From Trichoplax adhaerens (taxonomy: Eukaryota; Placozoa; Uniplacotomia; Trichoplacea; Trichoplacidae), in assembly GCF_000150275.1 (NCBI RefSeq), contig NW_002060946.1:2189454-2253453 (forward strand): DNA of 64,000 bases, in the 5' to 3' direction. The translations under genes and the position numbers were made by a program. Below are positions 48,201-60,049 of this stretch, piece by piece. Position 1 is the stretch's first letter, and each line of letters starts with the position of its first letter. The notes beneath the pieces are model-generated. The model did not search any database. It was not told where the DNA came from and saw only the letters and a program-made list of their open reading frames with translations.

Positions 48201-51200
48201 GTAAAAAATCCTATTGCTAAGCGTTCTTCTATATGGATCAACGAAACCACTTATGGTATGGCTAGTTAAGCTTTGTACTTTATTGCTTATATTTCGTGAC
48301 ATAATTACCAGTACAATGTATCACAAGTTTGCTGCGCAAGCAGTTTTTAAGTAAATAGCGGAAGAGTTCCAATTTCACTATGGTGTTCTCTCTGAATTTC
48401 ACATTTTAAAGAATCTATTTAATTTAATTTATTTTACAGGTGTCCCTGGTCTTCCAATTATTTCTAGTTTAATTAGTACCTCCACGACTATAATTGTTCG
48501 TTGGTTACCATCTCCCTCAAATGGTGGTTATACCATGTCGAACTTATCATACAATGTAGAATACTTGCAGGCTGATGGCTATCAAGAACGTATTTGTCCA
48601 AGATGTACAGTTTCGCCATCAGTTAATAACGTTTACTTTCTATTAAATAAACTAACGATTGGAAGTCCCTATGTAATAAGAATTAAGGCAACTAATCCAG
48701 GAGGAGAAAGTTATAGCAGTTGGAGAAGAATGTCTACAAAAGGTGTGTAAGTAGTCTTGCGTTATGGGCTTGATATTTTTAAGTACAAGAATGGGCAACT
48801 AAAAAATGAGAAATCTCCTTTATCAGGTGGTCCCTGGTACATAGTGTATAGAAGTACTTCGTAAAACAACTGATTTATTTAAAAAAGTAACGGTTTAACA
48901 AAATTCAGATTCCTGTTATAGAATCCTTGAGACGTTTTATCACGCTAACATTATACTTACGGTATAACCTGCTAATTACTTTATCTAGCTTTTGTGTATA
49001 TAAAGTTGACGTAGTATTAGAACATTGTCATTGTAAATTTTTATGTAATAAGTCCTTATGCTCTATAAATATTCTTATCTAAACTTTCACTCCCTGTACA
49101 TATTTGTATCGAATACTACGGTATCATCATGGTTTGATTCATGTTTGATTGGGTTTTATCTTTAGGATATCCGCGTAACGTAAAAATTGATCAAGTCTTA
49201 CGTAATTCTACATCACTAAATATCACATGGTTTCCAGTCGTTGATAATGGCGGTTACAGTTCTTCCAGTCTCATATATTTTATTGAATACATCAACAAAT
49301 CCAGTCCTTTCAGTAATAGCCAATCTAATTGCGATGCTTGTAAAAGGACAAACAATGTTACTACAACTTTTGTAGTAGTATATAGATTGACAGTATTGAC
49401 AGAGTATTATGTTCGGTTACATGCAATTAATCCAACAGGAGACTCAAAATCGTCGTGGCAAAGTACGACAACTTTAGGTCAGTTCTTTAATCTAGATCAC
49501 ATATAATATCTTTACAGATTTTCACGCTATTTCTTCTACTCGTGTAACAGGTATGCGGATAGCTAAATATTACTACTTTCAAATAATAGTCGTATCTCAT
49601 TGCAATAGCCAAAGCTTAAAGCAATGTAATCAATAGGAATTGTCGTTATTTAATACAACAGTATTAGTATTAAGATTATCTATCTATTTTGGCTTTAGTC
49701 GTTAAATGCTTTGCAAGTTTATTCAGAAAAGTGTCTGGATTCTATCCTTTTAGCAATTTCTTGACAGGAACTCTAACATCAGGCTATTATTTGTATAGTA
49801 TCAGTAATTTAATTTATTAGTATGTCTAAACGTTGTATTACATGAGTTAAATGTGTAAATCGTTGGTAATTCATGAACTCTCCTATGAGTTTATCAAGCT
49901 GATGTCGTTTATTTTTCTAATAGAAAAAGTATTCAAACATAAAGTACTAAATACTTGCTAAATTATGCCTTTTCGCTACTAACAGCTTGCTTTTGTAAAA
50001 TTTGGTTACAGGATACCCTCCTGATGCTCCAACAGGTATTACAATTGTAGCCGATGCGCAAAGAGCCACGATCACATATAAAAGAATCAAATATTACGGT
50101 GGTTATAGTTTAGGAAGCATTACGTTTTATGCCAGATATCTCATCAATAACGGACAAGTGCCTAATACTGATTGTACGAACTGCTATAAGAGGACTTATG
50201 GTACAGAATCTTCGATTCAATTAACTGGTTTATTGGTTGGTACAGTTTATTACATTCAAGTTGTTGCAGCTAATGAAGCAGGGCAAAATGCCAGTCATTG
50301 GGAAAGATTCACAACGAAAGGTTATCTTTGAAATTGTATAATCGTATAACGATGTATATGTGCTTTACAGATCTAATTTTGAATCTAATATTATGCATTG
50401 ATAAATTCTTATGTACTTCTGTTTACAGGTAAACCAAGTTCAGTTACTGGCATTAGAATTACTGTTTTACCCTCGGGGGTTATAATTACATGGGATCATC
50501 CAGCGTATACCGGAGGTTACGATCATTCACAAATCACTTACTTTGTTGAATACGGTGTTGCTGGTACAGGCAGTGATGGGTGCCAAAGTTGTACGACTAT
50601 CCCTACAAATAGAAATACCACTGTGACTTTACGCGGTTTAGGGAGCTCAAGAGAATATCGAATACGCGTCATAGCAAATAGTCCAGCAGGCGTTTCAGCT
50701 AGTAACTGGACATCAGTGTGGACAAGAGGTATCAAAAATTGTTATACGAATGTTTTTAGCCACGCATTCGTAATTATTAGGTTGTTCATAAACTTGCATT
50801 GCTTTGTTATGTACCCTATGACTGTTACTTATTGCTTTTAAATCATGACGCTCAATACGATATTTTTTCTTATAATGAGGCATTACACATCGTACGTTAT
50901 GCATTATAATTTCTATTTATGATTCTGTGTATGCGTTTATGAAATATATTTTGTTCATATTTTGCTTATCACGACACCATTGTTAGCATTATACTTGCAT
51001 GCACGTAATGGTTTAATACTGATTGTTAATAAATCAATACTGTCATTTCTATCATTATATGATATGTAATGACGTCGAGGTGTTCTTCTCATTTCAAATC
51101 GGATAGATATATGTTTTGGACTAACAGATTCTTTATTACTTATTGATTGTTCCAATGGCTAATAACATTGACTAATTTTCTACTGAACGTTAATAGGTGT

Positions 51201-52808
51201 TCCTTCCGCTCCATCAGACATATTAATTGGAAATATTACCTCAACTTCGGTTTTAATTAGTTGGACTGCTGCTAAAAGCTACAATGATCAGAACTCAACT
51301 GATGTTGCTTACCGTGTCAAATATTCCATTCATCGTATGCGTGACATTAACTGTAGCTTTTGTCGCCTTACTTCTCCAACTTGGCGTACATTTATAGTAC
51401 TAACAGGATTAGAATCTTACACTGCTTACGATATTTCTGTTGTTGCTTCCAATAATCTTGGCAGTAAATCTTCTACTTGGTTTCGATTTGTTACTTTAGG
51501 TACGCGAAAAGTATACTAGATCATACTGCAGTTGATCATAATAATTGCTCGCTGTTTTGAATTAATGAAGAATTGTTATACCTCTTTAAATCATTTTCGC
51601 AGGTCAACAACCACAAATGCCACAAATTATTAATACAGAGGCAACATCGTCCTCAATAACAGTTAGATGGAAGTTACAAGACTACAATGGAGGGTATGAC
51701 ATGAAACAACTATCGTATTATTTGCAGTATCTGGCGGGAGAGGAGTTACGTGAAAATTCAACCTGTCATGCATGTCATAATACTTCAATCACGCAAGCAA
51801 ATCATATTCAAATCGCTGGTCTGTCACAAAACACCCGGTATAATATTAGGGTTGTGGCTGTTAATCCCGCAGGGACAAGTGTTAGCAAGTGGATGAAAGT
51901 TTCTACTACAGGTGTGTTTGTATGAAATGGTATGTGAATAATGCGCTAACATAGCTAATTTATATAAATATTAGAGTGATTTTATTATGGGTTGATGAGA
52001 TGCTTTCAGCAGTGCATAATAACAGTTAGTCTTGTTTATAATTTGTGCTGTAATATTATAGGCCTTCCAGAAAGACCCACAATTGTCAGTACTACAGCTA
52101 TCGATTCGTCTTTGATTATTCAATGGAATAAATTATCTTATAACGGTGGTTATCCTGTTGAAAATGTAATTTTTTACGTGCAATACAGCACCAAGGAGCA
52201 ACAGAGCAACAGTAGTCATTGTCAATTATGCCTACTAACTCAGCCAGTTAGGAATATCAATGTTACTGTAGGTGGTTTGAATCATTTAACGTTATATTGG
52301 ATTCGCGTTCTAGCTGAAAACGTAGTCGGTAGAAGTTATAGCCGTTGGCATCAAGCATGGACATTAGGTACTGTGTTACTATGATCGAATCCCTATTTCT
52401 AGAATGCAATTATTTTGTGTTACTTAATAGATTTCAGGCGAAGTTAATCAAACATGAAGTTACGTTGATTTTCTTATTAATCATTAGGTTATCCTCCTGG
52501 CTTAACTTCAATCACTTCTTCTTCCTCTACTCCTTACTCAATTTTTTTGACTTGGAGAGAAATCACTGATAACGGATTATATAGCATAAATGAATTAGTT
52601 CTTTACGTTCAATATGTCACAAAAGACTTTAAGACTCAAGATTGTAGATATTGTCATCGTGTAAATACTACTTCAGCAACTTCAGTCGTCATTCCGAATT
52701 TAATATCTAATACTATTTATAAAGCTAGAGTTATTGCTCAAAATACCGCTGGAAGTACTAAATCAGCATGGAAAGATATAGCGACAAAAAGTAAAGCAAC
52801 TTACATTC

Positions 52809-52843
<35 letters not shown>

Positions 52844-55800
52844 TATACACGTATGTAACAGAATTCGATACGTATAAACTTACGAATTGTTATTTTTGGG
52901 GAATTACTTTAGATTCCATACACTCTGGCATAGAATTCAATGTGATCAAGGTTACATCTGAAACAGCCACTATAAAGTGGACTGTAGAAAATCCAACAAA
53001 CCGTCACCCTCACACTTTTACGATAGAATATGTACAATCTAATATTCCTGTCTCTGGCTTAATTTGTTTACACTGTCACAAAGTAGTGAATCTCACTATC
53101 ACTCAGTATCAGCTGGTTAATTTATCGATAAATACGATTTATAAGTGGCGAATTAAGGTTTACAGCCTTCAGGAAACCAATATTACAGACTGGAAACAAT
53201 TTAAAACTACAGGTATATCTACAGTAATTTCCCTTCTTCTGAAATTAGTATGATATTAGTAAATAGTTAGATTCATACATTAGCTTAAATGTCTATAGTG
53301 TAGTGTACCTTTATTGAATCTCTATGGTATGCAAGAGAATTATCAAATTTGATTATTACAATTTTGTGATAATAGCAGATATTGTTTGAAGTTTTTTCTC
53401 CGCTTAATATCGACATTATATTTATTAATTCATTAAAGCATTTAGTCATTAAATTTTATGAGTTTTGAGAAGCATTTACTAAAGATAGTAACTCGTCATT
53501 CTAAATGTTTTCATTAAATTGAAAGGTCCTCCTGATAAGCCACATATTATCGCTGCAACTACCAACAGTTCGACAGCTGCAATTACCTGGACTTCCATTG
53601 ATTATAATGGTGGTTATGATAGAAGTCTTTTAGTCTATTATGCTCAATATACGAATAGGGAGTTACACGATGATGATTGCTTGCAATGCATGCGGTCTAG
53701 AAATATTACGGTAACGACTGCTGCAATTAAGAATTTAAATAGTAATTCAAATTACTGGGTGAGGATTATCTCGCATAATCCAACCGGCAAAAGTTACGGG
53801 AACTGGATGAAAATCAAGACTAAAGGTAGGTCATGAGATTGTCAATGTTAGGCTTAGGGTTATGTCTACATTTTCTATAGCTGTTACTTAATCACTCTCA
53901 ATTTCACCCTAGTCTTATTAAAAAAGTTAATTATAAATTTGCTGTCAAATTATCGCAATGGAATCTGTGGATAGACGCAATAAATTTATTAGTTTGCATT
54001 GTAAAAGGAAGTTTTCAACATAAGAAAAATATGAAAATATAATAAGACTGTATAAACACTTATACGGCTTTTGTAATTATACCGTATCATTTAACATTGA
54101 CGATGTCACATGTGTGAACAATACTTCTGAAAATCTTGTTAACTAATAGTTACGATCATGAGAGTCCATGATTTTAATTAAATTATAATTAGTCTCATGT
54201 ATGTAAATCTTTGTAGGATTACCTGATAAGCCGAAAATAACTAGTATCGTAAATAGCAACATCACGACAATTCTAGTCGATTGGGATCCCATTCGGTATA
54301 ACGGTGGCTACGACTTATCATTAGTAGTATACTATGTCATATTTGGTCCAAGTGTAATGGACGGTGGCATCCCAAGTCCATGTGAAAAGTGTAATCGAAG
54401 TTTGAGAACGTCCGGGAGTATGGCCATGTTAACATCGTTTATACCGCATACTTATTATAGTTTTAGAGTTGTGGCGAACAATGTAGTTGGCAGTAGTAGT
54501 AGTCCATGGGAGTATTTTAAGACTAGAGGTAAGTGAGTTTGATAGTCAGCAATGTCTCTAGAACATATGTCAAGTATTAAATTTAAAAAATATATTTTTA
54601 CTCATTACTATTGCGTTCGTACAGTACTAAAAGAGCAATACGTGTATTAAACATTTCCATTTCTTGTTTAGGTCTAGCTCCAAATCTCTTGAATATTAGT
54701 AGAATCATAGTAACAACTAATTCGATAGCTATATTTTGGCAATTACTATTCTCTGGTGGCTATCCTATAGAAGATATAGAATTTTTTATTCAGTATATCG
54801 AAGGACAGTGTCAGGAATCCTTTAATTGTACATTGTGTCAATTTATTAAGTCTGAAAATTGGTCATCCTTTACTATTAATCAGTTACCCTCAAACACCAA
54901 TTTTTGTTTCCGAGTAGCAGCATCAAACGAAATTGGAACATGCTACAGCCAGTGGATAAGCAGGCGGACTTTAGGTATGAAAAATTTATAAATGTACGAA
55001 TTGTTAGTAATATTTATTACCGCAAATTGTTAACGATATATTTCAACGTAAAAACGGAGAACGCTCGCCTACTATAACTCTAAAATTGAAAAAATGTTCT
55101 TGTTTATGCTCACGAATGAAATAATAGAGCCTACAGTATCAACAACAAAAATATCGGAAACTACGAGTATAATCACTCAAAGTCAACCGACCCTTGGAAG
55201 TACCGCGCCAGCTACGTCACTGGCAACTACTAAGTATTCAATCTTTCCACCTATACCTCATGTTACAGCAGTTGAGGGAGGTTGGAATTATATAAATATT
55301 TCCTGGATATCGCTAAAGAGAACAATTGATCCATCCACTTTTTATTTTATACGTTATAAAGAGCAAGTTGACGAGAATATGACTTGCTACGATTGCCTTG
55401 AAACATCGGCAATTTATCAACATCACTACTTGCTAAAAAATCTGCGGAATGATACAATTTACTTAATTCAGGTGGTAGCTAAGAATATGAATGGAAAAAG
55501 TTTTAGCGCTATAGTTCAAGTAAAAACAAAGGGTAATTTATATATGTCGAAACTTTAATGTATCTACTTTACTTGTTATAAAAACTTTAATAGATTAATC
55601 ATATTGGATTCTTAAACGCATATGATAATAATGGCTCTATACTTTAAACGAAGGCGATTTAAGCTTGTAATAATAATGCTGCTTTTTTTTCATTAGAATA
55701 TCTCTTTCAGGTGAAGTTTACTGTAGTTATGACTGTAGAAAATTTATATCTTATCTTTTTTAGACATCATTTTATTATCAGCCTACAATTGTTAGACATA

Positions 55801-56569
55801 TAGTACTTTTATAGGTCTAGAAATACACGCTAAATTACAATTTCTTAACACGGTACTCCTGATTAACTATTTTACTAAAATATTAAACTAAATCAATCCT
55901 ACAGCACCACCGCAATCAATCCCGGCCGTACGTACATGGCTTGGACCGATATTAGGTGGAGGAGGAGCAGCAATCGTTCTTATGATAGTAGCTGTAATTT
56001 TTTCTATTAAGATTATAAGAAAGCGAGGTATGAGTGATTTCGTTTCTTCTAACTTTGATTGCACAATTAACTATCGTAAATTTTTCAATCAGACTAATTA
56101 AAGGCTAATCCAGGATAAATTAAATTAATATACATATTGATATTCACTTAACATTTGAATATAAAATTTTATCTATTAAGGGGCATTATTATCTGGCAAC
56201 CAAAAGAATAAGCAACGGCAGCAGGATTCAATCTATGAAGAAATTGACAATTTTACTAATGTTTTATACGAAAGTGGATCAACACTTGGCTTAAAAATAA
56301 AGAATGATACAGGTACAGATTTACCTACAAATATCACTCCCGATAGTCCATTCAGACGCCAAGCAAGTAGTATCAATTCAACAACGACGTTGCTTACAGA
56401 TAGTGGAATATTTCATTGTGGGGATGATCAAAACAAACCGAAACCAGCGTTTAATCATACACCTGGAGTTCCGCAGTTACAACGATCACTGTCTGATGAT
56501 GAATGTTATAGTTACATGTATAGACAGCGTAGTAGAGCTAATACTGCAGAAGATTCATCTTTATTATAA
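42208..56569 (+). CDS. Gene C: giant membrane Notch-ligand-like EGF/15xFN3 protein
   Basis: Inferred CDS, 26 exons: 42208..42273, 44503..44781, 45273..45495, 45785..45848, 46019..46077, 46261..46332, 46535..46595, 46781..46842, 47015..47089, 47392..47511, 47647..48255, 48440..48742, 49166..49477, 50012..50320, 50429..50728, 51197..51499, 51603..51911, 52062..52367, 52488..52790, 52913..53212, 53526..53825, 54217..54528, 54672..54974, 55128..55532, 55905..56027, 56181..56569; 2088 aa. Order: signal peptide 1-22 (perfect GTAAGT donor after it); MNNL/C2-like module 23-115; DSL remnant 116-189 ending IECGTGWEGPKC; EGF1-4 of DOS type 190-320; canonical EGF 321-360; FN3 1-15 at 361-1918; transmembrane helix about 1930-1950; cytoplasmic tail of about 135 residues. 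Every exon joint keeps frame. Exon 2 has the same length as in gene B. Likely a cell-surface adhesion or recognition protein. Confidence 0.85.
45566..45783. repeat. Tandem duplication in gene C intron 3, period 107 bp
   Basis: Two copies, each starting AAAATAGTCC/GC and sharing TTTGAATAAACT, AGT.AAATACTACCAAT, ACTTGTCCTAATGTTAA and GAAATATTTGTA.GTAATTATTT. About 88 percent alike, hence recent. The second copy ends at the acceptor of the next exon. Confidence 0.8.
45785..47089 (+). other. Duplicated three-exon EGF cassettes of gene C (DOS-type pairs)
   Basis: Exons 4-6 (64, 59, 72 nt) encode EGF1-2 and exons 7-9 (61, 62, 75 nt) encode EGF3-4, each set with entry/exit phases 1-2, 2-1, 1-1. Motifs are parallel: AICRSGCSVTRGSC / NPGWTGSTCDSC / VHGYCRLGNDCTC and AICSGGCNAEHGRC / DSGWTGTSCDTC / LHGYCLNGNDCLC. 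The pattern of two EGF repeats joined by C..C....GC..HG.C is that of the first EGF pair of Delta, Jagged and DLK proteins (the DOS motif). The same duplicated cassette is present in gene B; gene A has a diverged form. Confidence 0.85.
47647..55532 (+). other. Array of 15 FN3 domains in gene C, 13 with CxxC
   Basis: Each domain follows the pattern P..P, a core Trp, (N/T)GGY, a Y...Y strand, CxxC, a Leu turn, YxxRVxAxN..G.S...W and then T(K/L)G at the donor. CxxC versions for domains 3-15 are CPRC, CDAC, CTNC, CQSC, CSFC, CHAC, CQLC, CRYC, CLHC, CLQC, CEKC, CTLC and CYDC. Domains 1 and 2 share one 609-nt exon and have no CxxC. All other domains are one exon each, 300-312 nt, symmetrical 1-1 phase, except the last (405 nt), which starts with a Ser/Thr-rich linker. 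Ordinary FN3 domains have no disulfide. Confidence 0.85.
52812..52840. repeat. TA dinucleotide microsatellite in a gene C intron
   Basis: About 14 uninterrupted TA units, 20 bp after the donor of the exon for FN3 domain 10. Likely polymorphic. Confidence 0.9.
55905..56569 (+). other. Transmembrane helix and tyrosine-motif tail of gene C
   Basis: Exon 25 encodes a helix rich in Gly, Ala, Ile and Val, followed by KIIRKR as a stop-transfer signal. Exon 26 encodes the tail: DSIYEEIDNF at about residue 1978 is a Y-E-E-I site, the classical preferred ligand of Src-family SH2 domains when phosphorylated. VLYESG follows eight residues after YEEI, and CYSYMYR near the C-terminus contains Y-x-x-M, the PI3-kinase p85 SH2 consensus. 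Phosphorylation is inferred from motifs only. The tail of gene B is shorter but has a similarly placed YDQVYEF. Confidence 0.7.
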
Positions 56570-59500
56570 TAGTTCAATATATTGATCGCTTACTAAGCAG
56601 CATAATGCAAATAATTTCGCGATATAAATAATAGGTAAGCTAGTTTTAGCCCCATCAAGGTTTAATGATTCTTTATTAGCATGCAGTAGTAGTACAGATA
56701 CTTATATCAACTTTTAAATAACTTCTGTAACATAGATACCTGTTACGTGGTTAATGTATTGAGGTAATGGTTTCTTAAAGAAGGCTATTTGTAGATTACT
56801 TGACAACAGTGATTACGGATATTTATCTTAAGTTAAAATTTTAATCTCTAACAGAGGTACCACTTCAGAATGAATTTGTCATTCTGACAAGAATTTAAGC
56901 TTATATTAAATGGGTGAAGTCAATGGTTCATTCTTATATTCGTTAAAGCACTTTTGTTAACTTTTAGTATTATTTGTATCAATATCTGATGCTGTAATTC
57001 TGTGAACGGCGACAGCCAGTCCGCAGCCGCTGACTCTTCAAACCCTCCATCACATTTATGTTATTTAAATACTGTACCATATAGAATAGCTTTATCCCTG
57101 TGCGTGTTTAGTACTGATATTTTTTCTAACTACTCTGTCAATCTTTGTCTATTTTAATTATTGCAACTTACGCAAACGGTATTACGGCGTCTTTAGTAAG
57201 CGCAAGTTGTTATAGTACATATTTAAGATGTTAATAAATAAAAATTTAAAGCATAATGAGAATTGGCAACTGAGTCAACAATTGGATTATGCAACGAGAA
57301 TCTATCTATCTCATTAGTGGCATTTATACCACCAAGTGTAGAAATTGATTGATTCCATTTAAATAAATACATGGTTAATGGCTAAGATACTTTTTGGTCT
57401 AATATATTAATATATATCGGTTTAGCATGATTTAGATACTCCCAACGCCTACGCAATGACTCCTTTGAAAAATATCTTAAAAGCTATTTTATCAGCGTTA
57501 AGTTTGATTTGTAAGACAGATGCAAGTGAGAATTCAATGTTAACTCTGAACCGACCACAGATTAACTATTTATGAACATAATTATGAAAACTTGTCAAAT
57601 TCTAAATCGAACGTGCTATAACCAGGAATTATATGTTCAGTAAAGTACGGAATATCCATATCGAAACTTATCATCGCTGTCATAAAATCATGGACTGAGA
57701 TTAATAAGTCGTGATAGGGCTTTGATCGCTAGAACTCTTTTAACCCTCTTTCTTTATAATTTACTTTAAGAAGTACTTTTCTCCCTTGTGAATATCTGGA
57801 TACCTTTGCCTAAACGACTAAAACTGACAAAATGTTCAAAATTTATCGATCAATTTTCCAAGGATTGCTTCACTATTCTTTAATATCCCGTATCCATGAT
57901 ATGTAGTGAAACTTTAATAACTATTTATTTCTCTCTCAATATGATTGTAAGTCAGCGATTTAACTCAATAGAGCTTTTAATAATTAATTTCATGTTACTT
58001 CGAGGCTTCAGGAATAACAATGTTACATATGTTTACGTAGATCAAATTAGATAGACAGAGCTATAAATATTGCTAGCCAATAAATACTTTACCGTATCAT
58101 TGGACGAAATATGATTAAGTTTTAAAATTAATTAATTTATAGGAAATTATTTAAATACTATTGCGATTATTCCAGTATGAACATTAACTTGTAAATGGGT
58201 AACGATTACCAGATAAAATCAAAATAGTCTAAATTTTCATTAAAGTAGTAGGATAGAGTGGTGTAGTGATTTCAGCTAATTACAGTAGTTTTGTGTAAGT
58301 GGGTATCAAGCGATGCAAGTATCCTAATTACAATTAATTATGGAAAGAATTTGCAATTCAAATTTCATATAGAACAAAATGATGTCACTGTATGTATGTA
58401 TTCTAGCCTAGAAACAAGCTAATGTCAATGATAATTGGTAAGAGATATTTCAAGCTAGAATATTACTTCATATGTGACATACATGCTGTAGCCTAAGTAA
58501 AAAACGGCTGTAACTTCTGCAGTATATGAATGCTATCAGATAATTTATATATTATTTTTTGGGTAAAATGGCATGATTAATTTCATTAATATCCAATTTC
58601 GAAAACGAATCGTAGAGGACAGGAAATTTACTTTAGTTAATGCCAGCATATTAAATAAAGGTAAAATTTAAAATCTGGTACTTAATCAAATCATAGCTAG
58701 CAGTAACAGTATACAAATATTGCATTAACTATCTTATTGGCCTGAATTTCACGATTAACCATGGGTGTTATTTCAGTTCATACTGAAATATAGGTATCAT
58801 AAAATTGGTGTAGAAGTGATAAGCTCCTTAAATTAAATAATACCATTAGCTAACTAAGATCGAGATAACCTGTATCTGCAAATTCATGAATTCGCAGAAT
58901 ACGCCGTATTTAGTATGGGTATAGATACTTGCACACCGCTGAAATAGAATAATGCCTACAGCGAAACAAAAATAATCTTGAATTTATACATCGATTTATG
59001 TATCTATGCAGGTCATTACAACATATTGCAAATTGAACAGTTCTGATTGAAATGACGTTCGTAGATATTAAATAGCGGACAATAAATTATCAGAAAATAT
59101 AAATATATAGACCTTTACAAATCAATGTCGTGCTTTTTATAGCCTCTAAATTATCATACTTTCTTATGCAATGGAAAATTACAATTGCAATAGCACAACT
59201 ACGGGTCTAATTTTTGCTGAGAATCAGTTATGGATGGTATTTCGGATAGCCCACATTTGCTTTCTTGTTTCATTGTTTTCAACTTAATATTCAAATTAAC
59301 CAGCTCTTGATGCAATTTATGATAACGTTTATATTTCTAGAAGAGCATTGCAGCAATAGCAAAAGCAAGTTTACTTAAGATGAATACATTTTACATAAAA
59401 TGAATCTGGCTATGCAAAAATTTTTGATTAGTGGCGATAATGATATACAACAACCAGAAAAAATAATGACTAAGTTAACTAATCCATTTGATATTAATTA

Positions 59501-60049
59501 AGTAATTGATCATAGCTAAAATTAGGGCATTTTGCATGCTTACACAACAGGCCAATAAAGTAAAGCTAAGGGTACTATGTCTTAATATACCTTATAAGTA
59601 ATTTTATTATTGACCACTAAGTGTGGTAACTGGAAATAAAACAATGATTATGATAAGTAATTGAGTTAATGTTATATGATATTGCAATTGATCATAACTT
59701 AAGCTAAGGTATAATGTTAATTTGTTAATTTAATACGGCTGTAATCTATTCCAGAATCCTTTTGTATAGACACTTATCATGAAGGTATTAGATCTAATCT
59801 ATTTATATTCGAATCTTTATGTGTAATTCACAATTTAATATAGTATACTAAATCAGATCATCTTCTTTCAATATTTTTTTATATTTGTAGTGATCCCAGC
59901 TAATAGTAATAGATATAGTTTTTTTAATACGGTAGTAATATGAAGTAAAGCACTATATGACGAAGAATAGTCGGTTGTGCGTAGTAAAGTAGTTATAGAT
60001 TATTATTTTGGCTGTGATGATAAATTATTTTAACAACTTCAATTTCCAG
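56570..60049. other. Convergent intergenic region between gene C and the GABA-B receptor gene
   Basis: About 3.5 kb of AT-rich DNA between two genes transcribed toward each other. It should contain both 3' UTRs. I see no open frame, domain relic, RNA gene or organised repeat that I can support. Confidence 0.5.

Noticed and set aside
50538-51155. Minus-strand open frames opposite FN3 exons of gene C
   Set aside because: Antisense shadows of the FN3 coding exons and flanking introns; the plus-strand domain signal is clear.
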